From positions 1 to 64,000 of the forward strand of contig DYFV01000016.1 of NCBI GenBank assembly GCA_020725025.1: a stretch of DNA of 64,000 bases, given 5' to 3'. A program made the position numbers and the translations under genes. The notes beneath the pieces are model-generated. The model was given only the letters and a program-made list of their open reading frames with translations. It was not told where the DNA came from and searched no databases. The stretch comes from Azoarcus sp. GTDB lineage: Bacteria > Pseudomonadota > Gammaproteobacteria > Burkholderiales > Rhodocyclaceae. Of the stretch, positions 1-12,819 are shown one piece after another. Positions within the stretch are counted from its first letter, which is position 1; each line of letters starts with the position of its first letter.

Positions 1-3000
1 CTAACACTCCCCACCACCGCCGCGCCGGCCCAGGCGCACGCCGAGGACGGCCTCTGGTACAAGGACGCCGTCATCTACGAGCTGCACGTCAAGGCCTTCT
101 TCGACTCCAACGGCGACGGCATCGGGGATTTCCGCGGACTCACCCACAAGCTCGATTACGTGCGCGACCTGGGGGTGAACACCATCTGGCTGCTGCCCTT
201 CTACCCCTCGCCGCTGAAGGACGACGGCTACGACATCGCCGACTACCATGGGGTACTGCCCGAGTACGGCACCCGCGCCGACTTCCGCCAGTTCGTGCGC
301 GAGGCGCACCGGCGGGGCCTGCGGGTGATCACCGAGCTGGTTGTGAACCACACCTCCGACCAGCACCCCTGGTTCCAGGCCGCGCGCCGCGCGCCCAAGG
401 GCTCGCCCAAGCGCGACTACTACGTGTGGAGCGACGACCCCGGCCGCTACGCCGACACCCGCATCATCTTCACCGACACCGAGACCTCCAACTGGGCCTG
501 GGACCCGATCGCCCAGTCCTACTACTGGCACCGCTTCTTCAGCCACCAGCCGGACCTCAACTACGAGAACCCAAAGGTGCTGCGGGCGGTGTTCAAGACC
601 ATGCGCTTCTGGCTCGACATGGGGGTCGACGGCTTCCGCCTGGACGCGGTGCCCTACCTGCGCGAGCGCGAGGGCACCAACAACGAGAACCTGCCCGAGA
701 CCCACGACGTGATCCGGGAGATCCGCCGCCTCATCGACACCCACTACGCGGGCCGGGTGCTGCTGGCCGAGGCCAACCAGTGGCCAGAGGACGTGCGGGA
801 GTACTTCGGCGAGGGCGACGAGTGCCACATGGCCTACCACTTCCCGCTCATGCCGAGGCTGTTCATGGCGGTGGCCCAGGAGGACCGCTTCCCGGTGGTG
901 GACATCATGCGCCAGACGCCGGACATCCCCGACAACTGCCAGTGGACCATCTTCCTGAGGAACCACGACGAGCTGACCCTGGAGATGGTGACCGACCGCG
1001 AGCGCGACTACATGTGGTCGAGCTTCGCCGCCGACCCGCGGATGCGCATCAACGTCGGCATCCGGCGGCGGCTCGCGCCGCTGATGGAGAACAGCCGCGA
1101 GCGCATCGAGCTCATGACCTTCCTGCTGCTCACCATGCCCGGCTCGCCGGTGGTCTATTACGGCGACGAGCTCGGGATGGGCGACAACATCTTCCTGGGC
1201 GACCGCAACGGCGTGCGCACCCCGATGCAATGGACGCCCGACCGCAACGCCGGCTTCTCGCGGGCGGACCCGCAGCAGCTCTTCCTGCCGCCGATCATGG
1301 ACCCGATCTACGGCTTCCAGACGGTGAACGTCGAGGCCCAGACTCGGAATCCGCACTCGCTGCTGAACTTCCACCGTCGCCTCATCTCGGTGAGGAACGG
1401 CTACCGCGCCTTCGGCCGAGGCACCCTGACCTTTCTCAGCCCGGGCAACCGCAAGGTGCTGGCCTACCTGCGGGAGTACGGCTCGGAGAGCATGCTGTGC
1501 GTGGCCAACCTCGCCCGTACGCCCCAGGCCGTCGAGCTCGATCTCGCGCGCTTCGAGGGTCGCGTGCCGGTGGAGATCGTGGGCCGCTCGACCTTCCCGC
1601 CCATCGGCAAGCTTCCGTATCTGCTCACACTGGCCGGGCACGGTTTTTTCGTGTTCGAGCTGTCGGCCGAGGCGCCCGCCCCTTCCTGGCACGAGGAGCG
1701 CCTGCCGCTTACGGAGCTGCCCGTGCTCGTGCTCACCGAAGGCTGGCGGACCTTCTTCCGCCATTCCGAAGGCGTCCCGGCCCTGCGCCGCGCGATTGGC
1801 GCCAGAAGCCGCCAGCAGCTGCAGGAGGAGATCCTGCAGCCCTATCTGCAGGCTCGCCGCTGGTTCGCCGCCAAGGGCCACACCCTGGTCCGGGTGGAGG
1901 TCGCGGAGGAGCAGGAGTGGCACACCGCGGAAGGTAGCTGGCTGCTCACCATCCTGGAAGTGCACTTCGCCGAGGATGCGCCCCAGTACTACTTCCTGCC
2001 GCTGGGCATCGCCTGGGAGGAAAAGGGCGACGACCCCATCGCGCGGGTTGGCGCGGTGAGCCTCGCCCGAGTGCGCGAAAAGGCGCGGGTGGGCGTGCTT
2101 TTCGACGCCCTCTACGACCCCGGCTTCTGCCGGGCGCTCGGGCGCGCAATCGGCGGCAACGCCCAGCTGCCCCTCGGCCGGGGCCAGCTCGCCTGCTCCA
2201 CCTCGCCGGCCTTCGCGCCGCTCGCCGACGCCCTGGACGACGAGGTGCGCCTGCCCGCCCTGGAGCAGACGAACACCGGCGTGTTCTTCGGCACGCGGCT
2301 CTACCTCAAGGGCTACCGGCGCCTGCAGCCGGGCATCAACCCCGAGATCGAGATCGGCCACTTTCTCGCCACCCACGCCACCTCGGCCCGCGTCGCCGAC
2401 GTGGCGGGCTCCGCGGTGTGGATCGGCCCCGACGGCAGCCCCCACGCCCTCGCCCTGCTCCAGGCCTACGCCGAGAACCAGGGCAACGCCTGGGACTACA
2501 CCCTGAATCACCTCAACCGGCGCTTCGCGCCGGGCGCCTGGCCGGGCTCCGCCGAGGAGGCCGACGTGGAGGGGCTGAGCCGTCTCTACCTGATGCAGAT
2601 GGAGACCCTCGGCCAGCGGGTGGGCGAGCTGCACCGCGACTTCGCCGTCCCCAGCGGCGATCCGGCCTTCGAGCCCGAGCCGATCACCGCCGACGAGGTC
2701 AGCGCATGGCGGCGCGGCGTGCTCGAGGAAACCACACGCACGATGACGATGCTCGAGGCGCGCAAGAGCCGGCTCGAGGGCGCCGGTGCGATGCTGGCCG
2801 AGTCGGCGCTCGCCGGGCGCGAGGCGCTGGAGCGGCGCATCGAGGGGCTCGCGCTCGACCACCGCGGCCTCGCCAAGACGCGCCACCACGGCGACCTGCA
2901 TCTGGGGCAGGTGCTGATCGCCGCCAACGACTTCGTGATCATCGATTTCGAGGGCGAGCCGGCGCGCCCCCTCGCCGAGCGGCGCCAGAAGCACTCGCCG

Positions 3001-3357
3001 CTGCGCGACGTGGCCGGCATCCTGCGCTCCTTCGACTACGCGGCCCGTACCGCGCTGGCCAACTCCACCCAGGTCCAGCCGGAGCAGCATGAGGCACTCG
3101 CCGCGGCCCTCCAGCAGTGGCGCACCGACGCGACCGCCGCCTTCCTGCGCGGCTACGAGACGGCCACCGCGGGCGTGGCCTCGGTGCCGGAGGAAGCCTC
3201 GGTGCGAGAGGGTTACCTCGACCTCTTCCTGCTCGAAAAACTCCTCTACGAGCTGCGCTACGAGCTCGACAACCGGCCGGAATGGGCCGTGATCCCGCTC
3301 GCCGGGCTCGCCGAGCTCTCGGTGGCCACCCGCGCCGCGACCGCAACCCGGGAGTAA
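1..3357 (+). CDS. treS: trehalose synthase / maltokinase fusion (5' partial)
   Basis: Bifunctional enzyme: the N-terminal GH13 half isomerises maltose and trehalose, and the C-terminal half phosphorylates maltose to maltose-1-phosphate. The frame is open to base 1, so the true start lies upstream of the window; the ATG at 160 is inside the GH13 domain. Numbering from base 1, the catalytic triad is D215 (GFRLDAV), E257 ([11 protein letters not shown]) and D323 (RNHDEL). A maltokinase domain fills roughly residues 540-1110, with the kinase signature HGDLHLGQ at 963-970 and the metal-binding IDFEGEP at 981-987. It is the first visible gene of a glucan/trehalose operon, 3 bases before glgX. TreS-Mak fusions are well known in bacteria that make alpha-glucan through GlgE, so glgE may lie upstream of the window (inference). 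Confidence 0.93.
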   Translation, partial: LTLPTTAAPAQAHAEDGLWYKDAVIYELHVKAFFDSNGDGIGDFRGLTHKLDYVRDLGVNTIWLLPFYPSPLKDDGYDIADYHGVLPEYGTRADFRQFVREAHRRGLRVITELVVNHTSDQHPWFQAARRAPKGSPKRDYYVWSDDPGRYADTRIIFTDTETSNWAWDPIAQSYYWHRFFSHQPDLNYENPKVLRAVFKTMRFWLDMGVDGFRLDAVPYLREREGTNNENLPETHDVIREIRRLIDTHYAGRVLLAEANQWPEDVREYFGEGDECHMAYHFPLMPRLFMAVAQEDRFPVVDIMRQTPDIPDNCQWTIFLRNHDELTLEMVTDRERDYMWSSFAADPRMRINVGIRRRLAPLMENSRERIELMTFLLLTMPGSPVVYYGDELGMGDNIFLGDRNGVRTPMQWTPDRNAGFSRADPQQLFLPPIMDPIYGFQTVNVEAQTRNPHSLLNFHRRLISVRNGYRAFGRGTLTFLSPGNRKVLAYLREYGSESMLCVANLARTPQAVELDLARFEGRVPVEIVGRSTFPPIGKLPYLLTLAGHGFFVFELSAEAPAPSWHEERLPLTELPVLVLTEGWRTFFRHSEGVPALRRAIGARSRQQLQEEILQPYLQARRWFAAKGHTLVRVEVAEEQEWHTAEGSWLLTILEVHFAEDAPQYYFLPLGIAWEEKGDDPIARVGAVSLARVREKARVGVLFDALYDPGFCRALGRAIGGNAQLPLGRGQLACSTSPAFAPLADALDDEVRLPALEQTNTGVFFGTRLYLKGYRRLQPGINPEIEIGHFLATHATSARVADVAGSAVWIGPDGSPHALALLQAYAENQGNAWDYTLNHLNRRFAPGAWPGSAEEADVEGLSRLYLMQMETLGQRVGELHRDFAVPSGDPAFEPEPITADEVSAWRRGVLEETTRTMTMLEARKSRLEGAGAMLAESALAGREALERRIEGLALDHRGLAKTRHHGDLHLGQVLIAANDFVIIDFEGEPARPLAERRQKHSPLRDVAGILRSFDYAARTALANSTQVQPEQHEALAAALQQWRTDATAAFLRGYETATAGVASVPEEASVREGYLDLFLLEKLLYELRYELDNRPEWAVIPLAGLAELSVATRAATATRE

Positions 3358-3360
3358 GAC

Positions 3361-5543
<2,183 letters not shown>

Positions 5544-5547
<4 letters not shown>

Positions 5548-7394
5548 AGTACCGTCACAGCATGCCTTTCGGCGCCGAAGCCCTCGGCCCCGGCCACAGC
5601 CGCATCCGCCTGTGGGCGCCGAGCGCCCACCGGGTGGAGGTGGCGCTCGCCGGCAACGGCGAGCGCGCCACCCTGGCGCTGGACTCCACCCCCGACGGCT
5701 GGTTCGAGGTCCCCGACGCGCCGGCCGGCGCGGGCGCGGCTTACGTCTTCCGGATCGACGGCGGAGTCGCCCTGCCCGACCCCGCCTCGCGGTTCAATCC
5801 CTTCGGCGTGCACGGGGCGAGCATGATCGTCGATCCCGAGGACTTCGACTGGCCCGACGACGGCTGGCGCGGCCGCCCCTGGGAAGAGGCGGTGATCTAC
5901 GAGCTGCACTTGGGCACCTTCACCGCCGAGGGGACCTTCGCCGCCGCGGTCGAGCGCCTCGACCACCTCGCCGACCTGGGGGTGACCGCCGTCGAGCTGA
6001 TGCCCCTGGCGGCCTTTCCCGGCACCCGCAACTGGGGCTACGACGGGGTGCTGCCCTTCGCCCCGGCCGCCGCCTACGGCAGCCCGGAGGACCTGAAGCG
6101 CCTCGTGGTGGAGGCGCACGCCCGCGAGCTGATGGTGCTGCTCGACGTGGTCTACAACCACTTCGGTCCCGAAGGAAACTACCTGCACCAGTACGCCGCG
6201 CCCTTCTTCAACCCGGAGCGCCACACCCCGTGGGGCGCCGCCATCGACTTCGACGGGCCGCACTCGCGCACGGTGCGGGACTTCTTCATCCACAACGCGC
6301 TCTTCTGGCTGGAGGAGTACCGCTTCGACGGCCTGCGGGTGGACGCGGTGCACGCCATCCGGGACGACTCCGATCCGGACATCGTGAGCGAGATCGCCGC
6401 CGCGGTGCGCGCCGGCCCCGGCGCCGAGCGCGAGGTCCACATCGTGCTGGAGAACGACGACAACGCCGCGCACTACCTCGCCCGCAGGAACGGCACCAGC
6501 CGCAAGGCAGGCGCGCCACGCCTCGCCACTGCCCAGTGGAACGACGACCTGCACCACGCCGCCCACGTGATCCTCACCGGCGAATCGGACGGCTACTACG
6601 CCGACTACGCCGACGCGCCGATCGCGCATCTCGGCCGCTGTCTCGCCGAAGGCTTCGCCTGGCAGGGCGAGCCCTCGCCCTACCGGCACGGGGAGCGGCG
6701 CGGCGAGCCGAGCGACACCCTTCCGCCCACCGCCTTCGTCGCCTTCCTGCAGAACCACGACCAGATCGGCAACCGGGCCCTGGGCGAACGGCTCGCCGCC
6801 CTCGCCGACGAGGAAGCGCTCGCCGCGCTCGTCGCCGTGCAGATGCTGGCGCCGCAGGTTCCGCTGCTCTTCATGGGCGAGGAGTTCGGCGCGCGCACCC
6901 CTTTCCTCTACTTCTGCGAATTCGGCCCGGAGCTCGCCCAGGCGGTCACCGACGGGCGACGCGGCGAGTTCGCCCGCTTCGAGCGCTTCGCCAGCGAGGA
7001 AGGCCGCGCGACGATCCCCGACCCCAACGAGCCGGCCACGTTCGCGGCCAGCAAGCTCGACTGGCGCGAAGCCCAGGCCGAGCGCGGCCGGCACTGGCTC
7101 GCCCGCTACGAAGCGCTGCTCGCCGTCCGGCACGAGCAGCTCGCACCGCGGCTCGCCGGCGCCCGCGCCGGGCGCTGGCAGCGCCACGGAGATGGCGGGC
7201 TTGCGGTGGCATGGCCCCTCGGCGACGGCGCGACGCTGCACCTGCTCGCCAACCTGGGCCGCGAGCCCCTCCAGGGGGTGAGCCTGCCGCCCGGGAACGG
7301 CCTCTTCGCCTGCCACGGCACGGCGAGCGCCAAGCCGCGGCTGCCGCTGCCCGCCTGGGCCGTTTACTGGACGCTGGAGCCGCGCGGTGGATGA
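5544..7394 (+). CDS. treZ: malto-oligosyltrehalose trehalohydrolase (TreZ)
   Basis: Releases trehalose from maltooligosyl-trehalose made by TreY. The 616-residue protein has an N-terminal CBM48-like sandwich (MPFGAEALGPG then IRLWAPSAHRVEVAL) and a GH13_10 barrel with D267 (GLRVDAVHAI), E303 (IVLENDDN) and D406 (LQNHDQIGNRALG). The motif NWGYDGVLPFAP also fits. TreZ resembles GlgB branching enzyme, but the HDQIGNR segment and the length of about 600 residues favour TreZ, as does the TreY domain in the next gene. The start overlaps the glgX stop (ATGA), and the next gene begins inside the treZ end. Confidence 0.92.
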
Positions 7395-10300
7395 GCGTCT
7401 CGCCCGGCTCGCGGCCCGCTGCGGCATCCTGCACGGCTACCACGACATCTGGGGCAAGTGGCACCCGCTCGGCGAGGACACCGCCCGGGCCCTGCTGCAG
7501 GCGATGGGCGTCTCGCCCGAGGACCCGGCGAGCTGTCCCGCGACGACACCGCTGCTCGCTCCCGCCACCGTGGTGCGCGCCGATTCCCACCCGCTGCGCA
7601 TCGCCCTCGGAGCCCTGCCGCCGGACTGTCCGCCGCGGCTCGACTGGACCCTCGCCACCGAGGACGGCGCCGAGTTCACCGGAGCCCTCGCCACCCACGA
7701 GGCGCGCGAGCTCGTGCTCGAGACGCCGCCGCCCTACGGCTACCACGACCTCACGATCACCGGCGACGGACGCGCGCTCGCCCGCACCCGCCTCATCGTG
7801 GCCCCTTTGCGCTGCTACCGCCCGCCGGCCCTGGAGGGCGAGCGGCGCGTGTGGGGCACCACGGTCCAGCTCTATGCCCTGCGCTCGGCCCGCAACTTCG
7901 GCATGGGCGACTTCACCGATCTGCGCTCCGTGGTCGAGACCTGGGGCGAGGCAGGCGCGGCCCTGTTCGGCGTGAACCCGCTGCATGCCCTGTTCCCCCA
8001 CGACCCACGGCGCATCAGCCCTTACAGCCCGTCGAGCCGGCTCTACCGCAACGTGCTCTACCTCGACGTGGAGGCGATGGCCGATTTCGCCGAATGCGCC
8101 GCCGCGCGCGAGCGCTTAGCCAGCGGCGAGTTCCAGCAGCGGCTCGCGGCGCTGCGCGCGACCGAGCTGGTGGACTACCCGGGTGTGGCCGCCGCCAAGT
8201 TCGAGCTGCTGGAGCTGCTCTACGCCTCCTTCCGGCGCCGCCACCTCGCGTCCGGCAGCGCACGCGCCGACGCCTTCCGCCGCTACCAGGCGCGCGAGGG
8301 CTGGCACCTGCGCCGCCACGCGCTGTTCGAGGCGCTGCAGGCGCGCTTCCATGCCCAGGCCCCCTCCGTCTGGGGCTGGCAGGTGTGGCCCGCCGCCTTC
8401 CGCGACCCCGGGAGCGAGGCGGTGCGCGCCTTCGAGGCGGAAGCGCTCGAGCGGGTCGAGTACTACGAGTACCTGCAATGGCAGGTGGACCTGCAGCTCG
8501 CGGCGCTCGCCGCGCGGGCCGCCGAACTCGGCTGCGGCATCGGGCTCTACGAGGACCTGGCGGTGTCCATCGACCGCGCCGGCGCCGAGGCCTGGTCGGC
8601 CCAGGCGGTCTACGCCACCGGCGCGAGCGTGGGCGCCCCGCCCGACGCCTTCAGCCCTCTCGGCCAGGACTGGGGACTGCCCCCGCTCAACCCGGTCGCG
8701 CTGGCGGCCAGCGCCTACGAGCCTTTCATCGCCACCCTGCGCGCCAACATGCGCCACGCCGGCGCGCTGCGCATCGACCACGTCATGGCCCTGATGCGCC
8801 TGTACTGGGTGCCGCTCGGCGCCCCCGCCAGCGAGGGCGCCTACGTGCGCTATCCCCTGGAGGACCTGCTCGCCGTCCTTGCCCTGGAGAGCGTGCGCAA
8901 CGAGTGCCTGGTGATCGGCGAGGATCTCGGCACGGTGCCCGACGAGCTGCGCCACGCGCTGCACGCGGCCGGGGTGCTGTCCTACCGCCTGCTCTACTTC
9001 GAGCGCGACCCCCAGGGCAGCTTCAAGGCGCCGGGCGACTTCGAACGCGAGGCCCTGGTCGCCCCCACCACCCACGACCTGCCCACCCTTGCCGGCTGGT
9101 GGAAGGGCCGCGACATCGCCTGGCGCGCGGAGCTCGGGCTCTACGCAGACGACGCGGCGCGGGAGGGCCAGTTCGTCGAGCGCGCCCAGGACCGCGCCCG
9201 GCTGCTGCTCGCGCTCCAGCACGCCGGCCTGCTGCCGGCCGGGGTGGAGGTCGACCCGCTCGGCGTACCCGAGCTCACCCCGGAGCTGGTGCGCGCCGTC
9301 TTCGCCCTGCTCGCCACCACGCCCGCGCGTGCCCTGGTGGCGCCGCTGGACGACGTGATCGGGATGATCGAGCAGACGAATCTGCCCGGCACCACCGACC
9401 AGCACCCCAACTGGCAGCGCAAGCTCGCGCGCCCGGTGGAGGCGCTGCGCGCGGACGAGCATTTCCGGCTCCTCGCGGCCGAGCTGGTGCGCGTACGCGG
9501 GCGCTGTCACGGCCCGCCCCCGCGCTCCGCGGCCACCCGCATCCCGCGCGCCACCTACCGGCTGCAGATGCACCGCGGCTTCACCTTCGACGACGCCACC
9601 GCCATCGTCCCCTATCTCGCCACCCTTGGCGTGAGCCACGCCTACTGCTCGCCGCTCCTGCGCGCGCGGGCCGGCAGCCAGCACGGCTACGACATCGTCG
9701 ACCACGGCATGCTCAACCCGGAGATCGGCGACGAAGCCGCCTTCGAACGCTTCGTGGGCGCCCTCAAGGGACACGGCATGGGCCTCATGCTCGACCTGGT
9801 GCCCAACCACATGGCGGTGATGGGCGCGGACAACGCGTGGTGGGCCGACGTGCTGGAGCACGGCCGGGCCTCGTCCTACGCCGGCTACTTCGACATCCGC
9901 TGGCGTCCGCCGGGCGAGACGCCGGTCGACAGACTGCTCGTGCCGGTGCTGGGCGACCACTACGGCCGGGTGCTGGAGGCGGGGGAGCTGGTGCTGGCCT
10001 TCGAGCGGCCGGGCGCCGCCTTCGCGGTGCGCTACTACGAGCACCGCTTCCCGATCGACCCGCGCGAGTACCCGCGCATCCTCGGCCCCGCGGTGGCCCG
10101 GCTCGCCCCCGGCGCCCTGCCGGACGCCGAGCGCGACGAGCTTGCGAGCCTCATCGACGCCTTCGCCGCGCTGCCGCCGCGGGAGGCCGACGGCGAGCAG
10201 GCGGCCCGGCGCCGGCGCGACGCCGTGGTGCTGCGCGGCCGGCTCGCCACCCTGGCCGAGCGCCACCCGGCGGTCGTGGCCGCCATCGAGGAGGCGGTGG

Positions 10301-12408
10301 CGACCACGAACGGCACGCCCGGCGAGCGCACGAGCTTCGACGCCCTCGACGCGCTGCTGGAAGCCCAGGCCTACCGCCTCGCCAACTGGCGCACCGCGGC
10401 GGACGAGATCAACTACCGTCGCTTCTTCGAAGTGAACGATCTCGCCGCCCTGCGCATGGAGGAGCCCGAAGTCTTCGAGGCCACCCACCGCTTCGTGCTC
10501 GATCTGGCGGCCAGCGGCAAGGTGGACGCCCTGCGCATCGACCACTCCGACGGGCTTTACGATCCGGGGGGCTACTTCGCGCGCCTGCAGTCGGAGTACG
10601 CCGCCCGGGTGGCCGCCCGCGGCGGCACGCTCCCGGACGACGCGCGCCCGATCTACCTGGTGGCGGAGAAGATCGCCGCCCCCCACGAGAGCCTGCCCGT
10701 GGAGTGGCCGCTGCACGGCACCACCGGCTACCGCTTCGCCAATCTCGCCAACGGGCTCTTCATCGCACCCCAGGCGCGCGGGCGGCTCGACCGTCTGTGG
10801 CGCGCCTTCGCCGGGCCCGAGGCCGAGCCCTTCGAGGAGCTCGCCTACCGGGGCAAGTGGGCGGTGATGGCGGGCCCGCTCGCCTCGGAGCTCGCCGCCC
10901 AGGCGCAGGCGCTGCTGCGGCTCGCGCGCGCCGACCGGCGCACCCGCGACTTCACCCTCAACACCCTCTCCCGGGCGCTCGCCGAGGTGGTGGCCTGCCT
11001 GCCGGTGTACCGTACCTACGTCACCACCCAGCCCACCGCCCAGGACCGCCGCTACATCGACTGGGCGGTGGCCCAGGGGCGCCGGCGCGCCCGCGACGGC
11101 GAGGCGAGCATCTTCGAATTCGTGCACGCCGTGCTCCTGGTCTGCCCGCCCGAGGACGCCCCCGACACGGTCGCCGCCGCATGGCGGGAGTTCGTGCGCC
11201 GCTTCCAGCAGTTCACCGGCGCGGTCACCGCCAAGGGCATCGAGGACACCGCCTTCTACCGCTACAACCGGCTGGTGTCCCTGAACGAAGTGGGCGGGAG
11301 CCCCGACCAGTTCGGCATCGGCGTGTCCGCCTTCCATGGCGCCAATACCGCGCGCGCCGCGAACTGGCCGCACGGCCTGCTGGCGAGCTCCACCCACGAC
11401 ACCAAGCGCGCCGAGGACGTCCGCTGCCGCATCGACGTGCTCTCCGAGATGCCGAAGGCGTGGCGGGCGGCGGTGCGCCGCTGGACGCTCTTCAACCGCA
11501 GCCGGCGGCGCAGGATCGACGACACGGCCGCGCCCTCGGGCAACGACGAGTACCTCTTCTACCAGACCCTGGTCGGCACCTTCCCGGTCGAGCCGCCTGA
11601 CGAGGACGGCTGGGCCGCCTACCGCGAGCGGCTGTCCGGATACATGCTCAAGGCGCTGCGCGAGGCCAAGCGCCACACCAGCTGGATCGACCCCGCCGAG
11701 GACTACGAGGCCGCGGTGAACGAGTTCGTGGAGACGGTGCTCGCGGCGCCAGAGGGCAACCTCTTCATCGACGACGTAGCCGCACTGGCGCGAAACATGG
11801 CGTGGTTCGGCGCCTGGAACAGCGTGAGCCTCGCGCTGCTCAAACTCGCCAGCCCGGGCGTCCCCGATCTCTACCAGGGCACGGAGCTTCTCGACTTCAG
11901 CCTGGTCGATCCGGACAACCGGCGGCCGGTGGACTTCCCGCTGCGCGAGGCGACCCTCGGGGCGCTGCAGCGTGCGGGCGATGCCGCGGAGACCCTCGCC
12001 GGGCTCGCCAACGCGGTGTGCGACGGCCGTCTCAAGCTGTGGGTCACCTGGCGCGCGCTGCAATTGCGGCGGCGCCGGCCGGAAGTCTTCCGGGATGGCG
12101 ACTATCTCGCCGTCGAGGCGCGGGGCGAGCGTGCCGACCACGTGGCGGCCTTTGCCCGCCGCGCCGGCAATCGGGGCGTGATCGCCGCGGCGGGCCGGCT
12201 CTTCGCCTCCCTCGGCCTCGAGCCGGGCACCCCGCCGGTCGGGGCGCAGGCCTGGCGGGACACCCGTATCGACACCGGCTGGCTGCCGGCCGGCACCCTG
12301 CTGCGGGATGCGGTGAGCGGCACCGAGCGCGCCGCCGGCGACGAGCTGGCCCTGGCCGAGCTCTTCGCAACAGCCCCGGTGGCCCTGCTCGAGTACGAGA
12401 CCCCCTGA
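7387..12408 (+). CDS. MalQ-TreY fusion: 4-alpha-glucanotransferase + malto-oligosyltrehalose synthase
   Basis: A 1,673-residue fusion of two GH enzymes that are usually separate. The N-terminal part (about 1-700) is GH77 amylomaltase, with D464 (LRIDHVMAL), E512 (VIGEDLGTVPDEL) and D564 (TTHDLPTLAGWW). The TreY part starts about residue 719 (IPRATYRLQMHRGFTF), with D1052 (LRIDHSDGLYDPGGYF), E1094 (LVAEKI) and D1338 (SSTHDTKR). MalQ would lengthen short maltodextrins, and TreY converts the reducing end to a trehalosyl unit for TreZ, so the fusion couples chain building to trehalose formation (inference). The GTG start at 7387 overlaps the treZ end by 8 bases. Both catalytic triads look intact, and I saw no frame interruption at the junction. 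Confidence 0.9.
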   Translation: MDERLARLAARCGILHGYHDIWGKWHPLGEDTARALLQAMGVSPEDPASCPATTPLLAPATVVRADSHPLRIALGALPPDCPPRLDWTLATEDGAEFTGALATHEARELVLETPPPYGYHDLTITGDGRALARTRLIVAPLRCYRPPALEGERRVWGTTVQLYALRSARNFGMGDFTDLRSVVETWGEAGAALFGVNPLHALFPHDPRRISPYSPSSRLYRNVLYLDVEAMADFAECAAARERLASGEFQQRLAALRATELVDYPGVAAAKFELLELLYASFRRRHLASGSARADAFRRYQAREGWHLRRHALFEALQARFHAQAPSVWGWQVWPAAFRDPGSEAVRAFEAEALERVEYYEYLQWQVDLQLAALAARAAELGCGIGLYEDLAVSIDRAGAEAWSAQAVYATGASVGAPPDAFSPLGQDWGLPPLNPVALAASAYEPFIATLRANMRHAGALRIDHVMALMRLYWVPLGAPASEGAYVRYPLEDLLAVLALESVRNECLVIGEDLGTVPDELRHALHAAGVLSYRLLYFERDPQGSFKAPGDFEREALVAPTTHDLPTLAGWWKGRDIAWRAELGLYADDAAREGQFVERAQDRARLLLALQHAGLLPAGVEVDPLGVPELTPELVRAVFALLATTPARALVAPLDDVIGMIEQTNLPGTTDQHPNWQRKLARPVEALRADEHFRLLAAELVRVRGRCHGPPPRSAATRIPRATYRLQMHRGFTFDDATAIVPYLATLGVSHAYCSPLLRARAGSQHGYDIVDHGMLNPEIGDEAAFERFVGALKGHGMGLMLDLVPNHMAVMGADNAWWADVLEHGRASSYAGYFDIRWRPPGETPVDRLLVPVLGDHYGRVLEAGELVLAFERPGAAFAVRYYEHRFPIDPREYPRILGPAVARLAPGALPDAERDELASLIDAFAALPPREADGEQAARRRRDAVVLRGRLATLAERHPAVVAAIEEAVATTNGTPGERTSFDALDALLEAQAYRLANWRTAADEINYRRFFEVNDLAALRMEEPEVFEATHRFVLDLAASGKVDALRIDHSDGLYDPGGYFARLQSEYAARVAARGGTLPDDARPIYLVAEKIAAPHESLPVEWPLHGTTGYRFANLANGLFIAPQARGRLDRLWRAFAGPEAEPFEELAYRGKWAVMAGPLASELAAQAQALLRLARADRRTRDFTLNTLSRALAEVVACLPVYRTYVTTQPTAQDRRYIDWAVAQGRRRARDGEASIFEFVHAVLLVCPPEDAPDTVAAAWREFVRRFQQFTGAVTAKGIEDTAFYRYNRLVSLNEVGGSPDQFGIGVSAFHGANTARAANWPHGLLASSTHDTKRAEDVRCRIDVLSEMPKAWRAAVRRWTLFNRSRRRRIDDTAAPSGNDEYLFYQTLVGTFPVEPPDEDGWAAYRERLSGYMLKALREAKRHTSWIDPAEDYEAAVNEFVETVLAAPEGNLFIDDVAALARNMAWFGAWNSVSLALLKLASPGVPDLYQGTELLDFSLVDPDNRRPVDFPLREATLGALQRAGDAAETLAGLANAVCDGRLKLWVTWRALQLRRRRPEVFRDGDYLAVEARGERADHVAAFARRAGNRGVIAAAGRLFASLGLEPGTPPVGAQAWRDTRIDTGWLPAGTLLRDAVSGTERAAGDELALAELFATAPVALLEYETP

Positions 12409-12740
12409 GTCGCGCCTTTCCCGTTCTCACGGAGTCCCGCGCGAGCCGAAGACAGCGCAGCGGCCGGGGCTGGCGGCGATCGCGGCACCGCCATACGTGC
12501 TTGCGCCGCCGTTCCCGGATTCCGCCGGGCTCCATCCGGGCTACGAGGACGCGGCGCGAGCGTCTGTCGCCGCTGTCGTGGCACTGCGGCGGAGGCGGCG
12601 AACGACGATCCCCTTGAACCTCTCCCGCCCCTGCCCGCGACCCAGGGGTAACGGTGGCGGACTTGCCCCAGCAGTGGGGGCTGTCACCCAGGAACCAGCC
12701 GGCGCTGCCCTGGAACCTGCGCCCTTAGGCGCCCCGTTCC
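12409..12740. other. intergenic stretch without a recognisable gene
   Basis: No reading frame here has a credible start or a recognisable protein. The sequence is GC-rich, with several short hairpins (for example a CCCCA...TGGGG stem near 12666-12676). I could not match it to a known riboswitch or small RNA. It separates the glucan operon from the EAL gene and is probably a 3' untranslated and promoter-upstream region. Confidence 0.5.
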
Positions 12741-12757
12741 TGGCACGCTTTGCGCTT
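12741..12757 (+). promoter_or_regulatory. possible sigma-54 promoter of the EAL gene
   Basis: TGGCACG at 12741-12747 is a perfect -24 element. The invariant GG (12742-12743) and a GC (12754-12755) are separated by exactly 10 bases as sigma-54 requires, but the -12 box reads GCGC rather than TTGC, so it is imperfect. It lies about 65 bases before the ATG at 12820, a normal leader length. Confidence 0.4.
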
Positions 12758-12819
12758 GGATATCGGTAAGCGCGGTGACGACTTCGAGGCGGCACCGGCG
12801 CGACACGGAGGGATCCGAC

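Noticed and set aside
12409-12819. Riboswitch or small RNA in the gap before the EAL gene
   Set aside because: Several hairpins can be drawn, as is usual for GC-rich DNA, but I could not find the conserved core of c-di-GMP, glycine, fluoride or other riboswitches I know.
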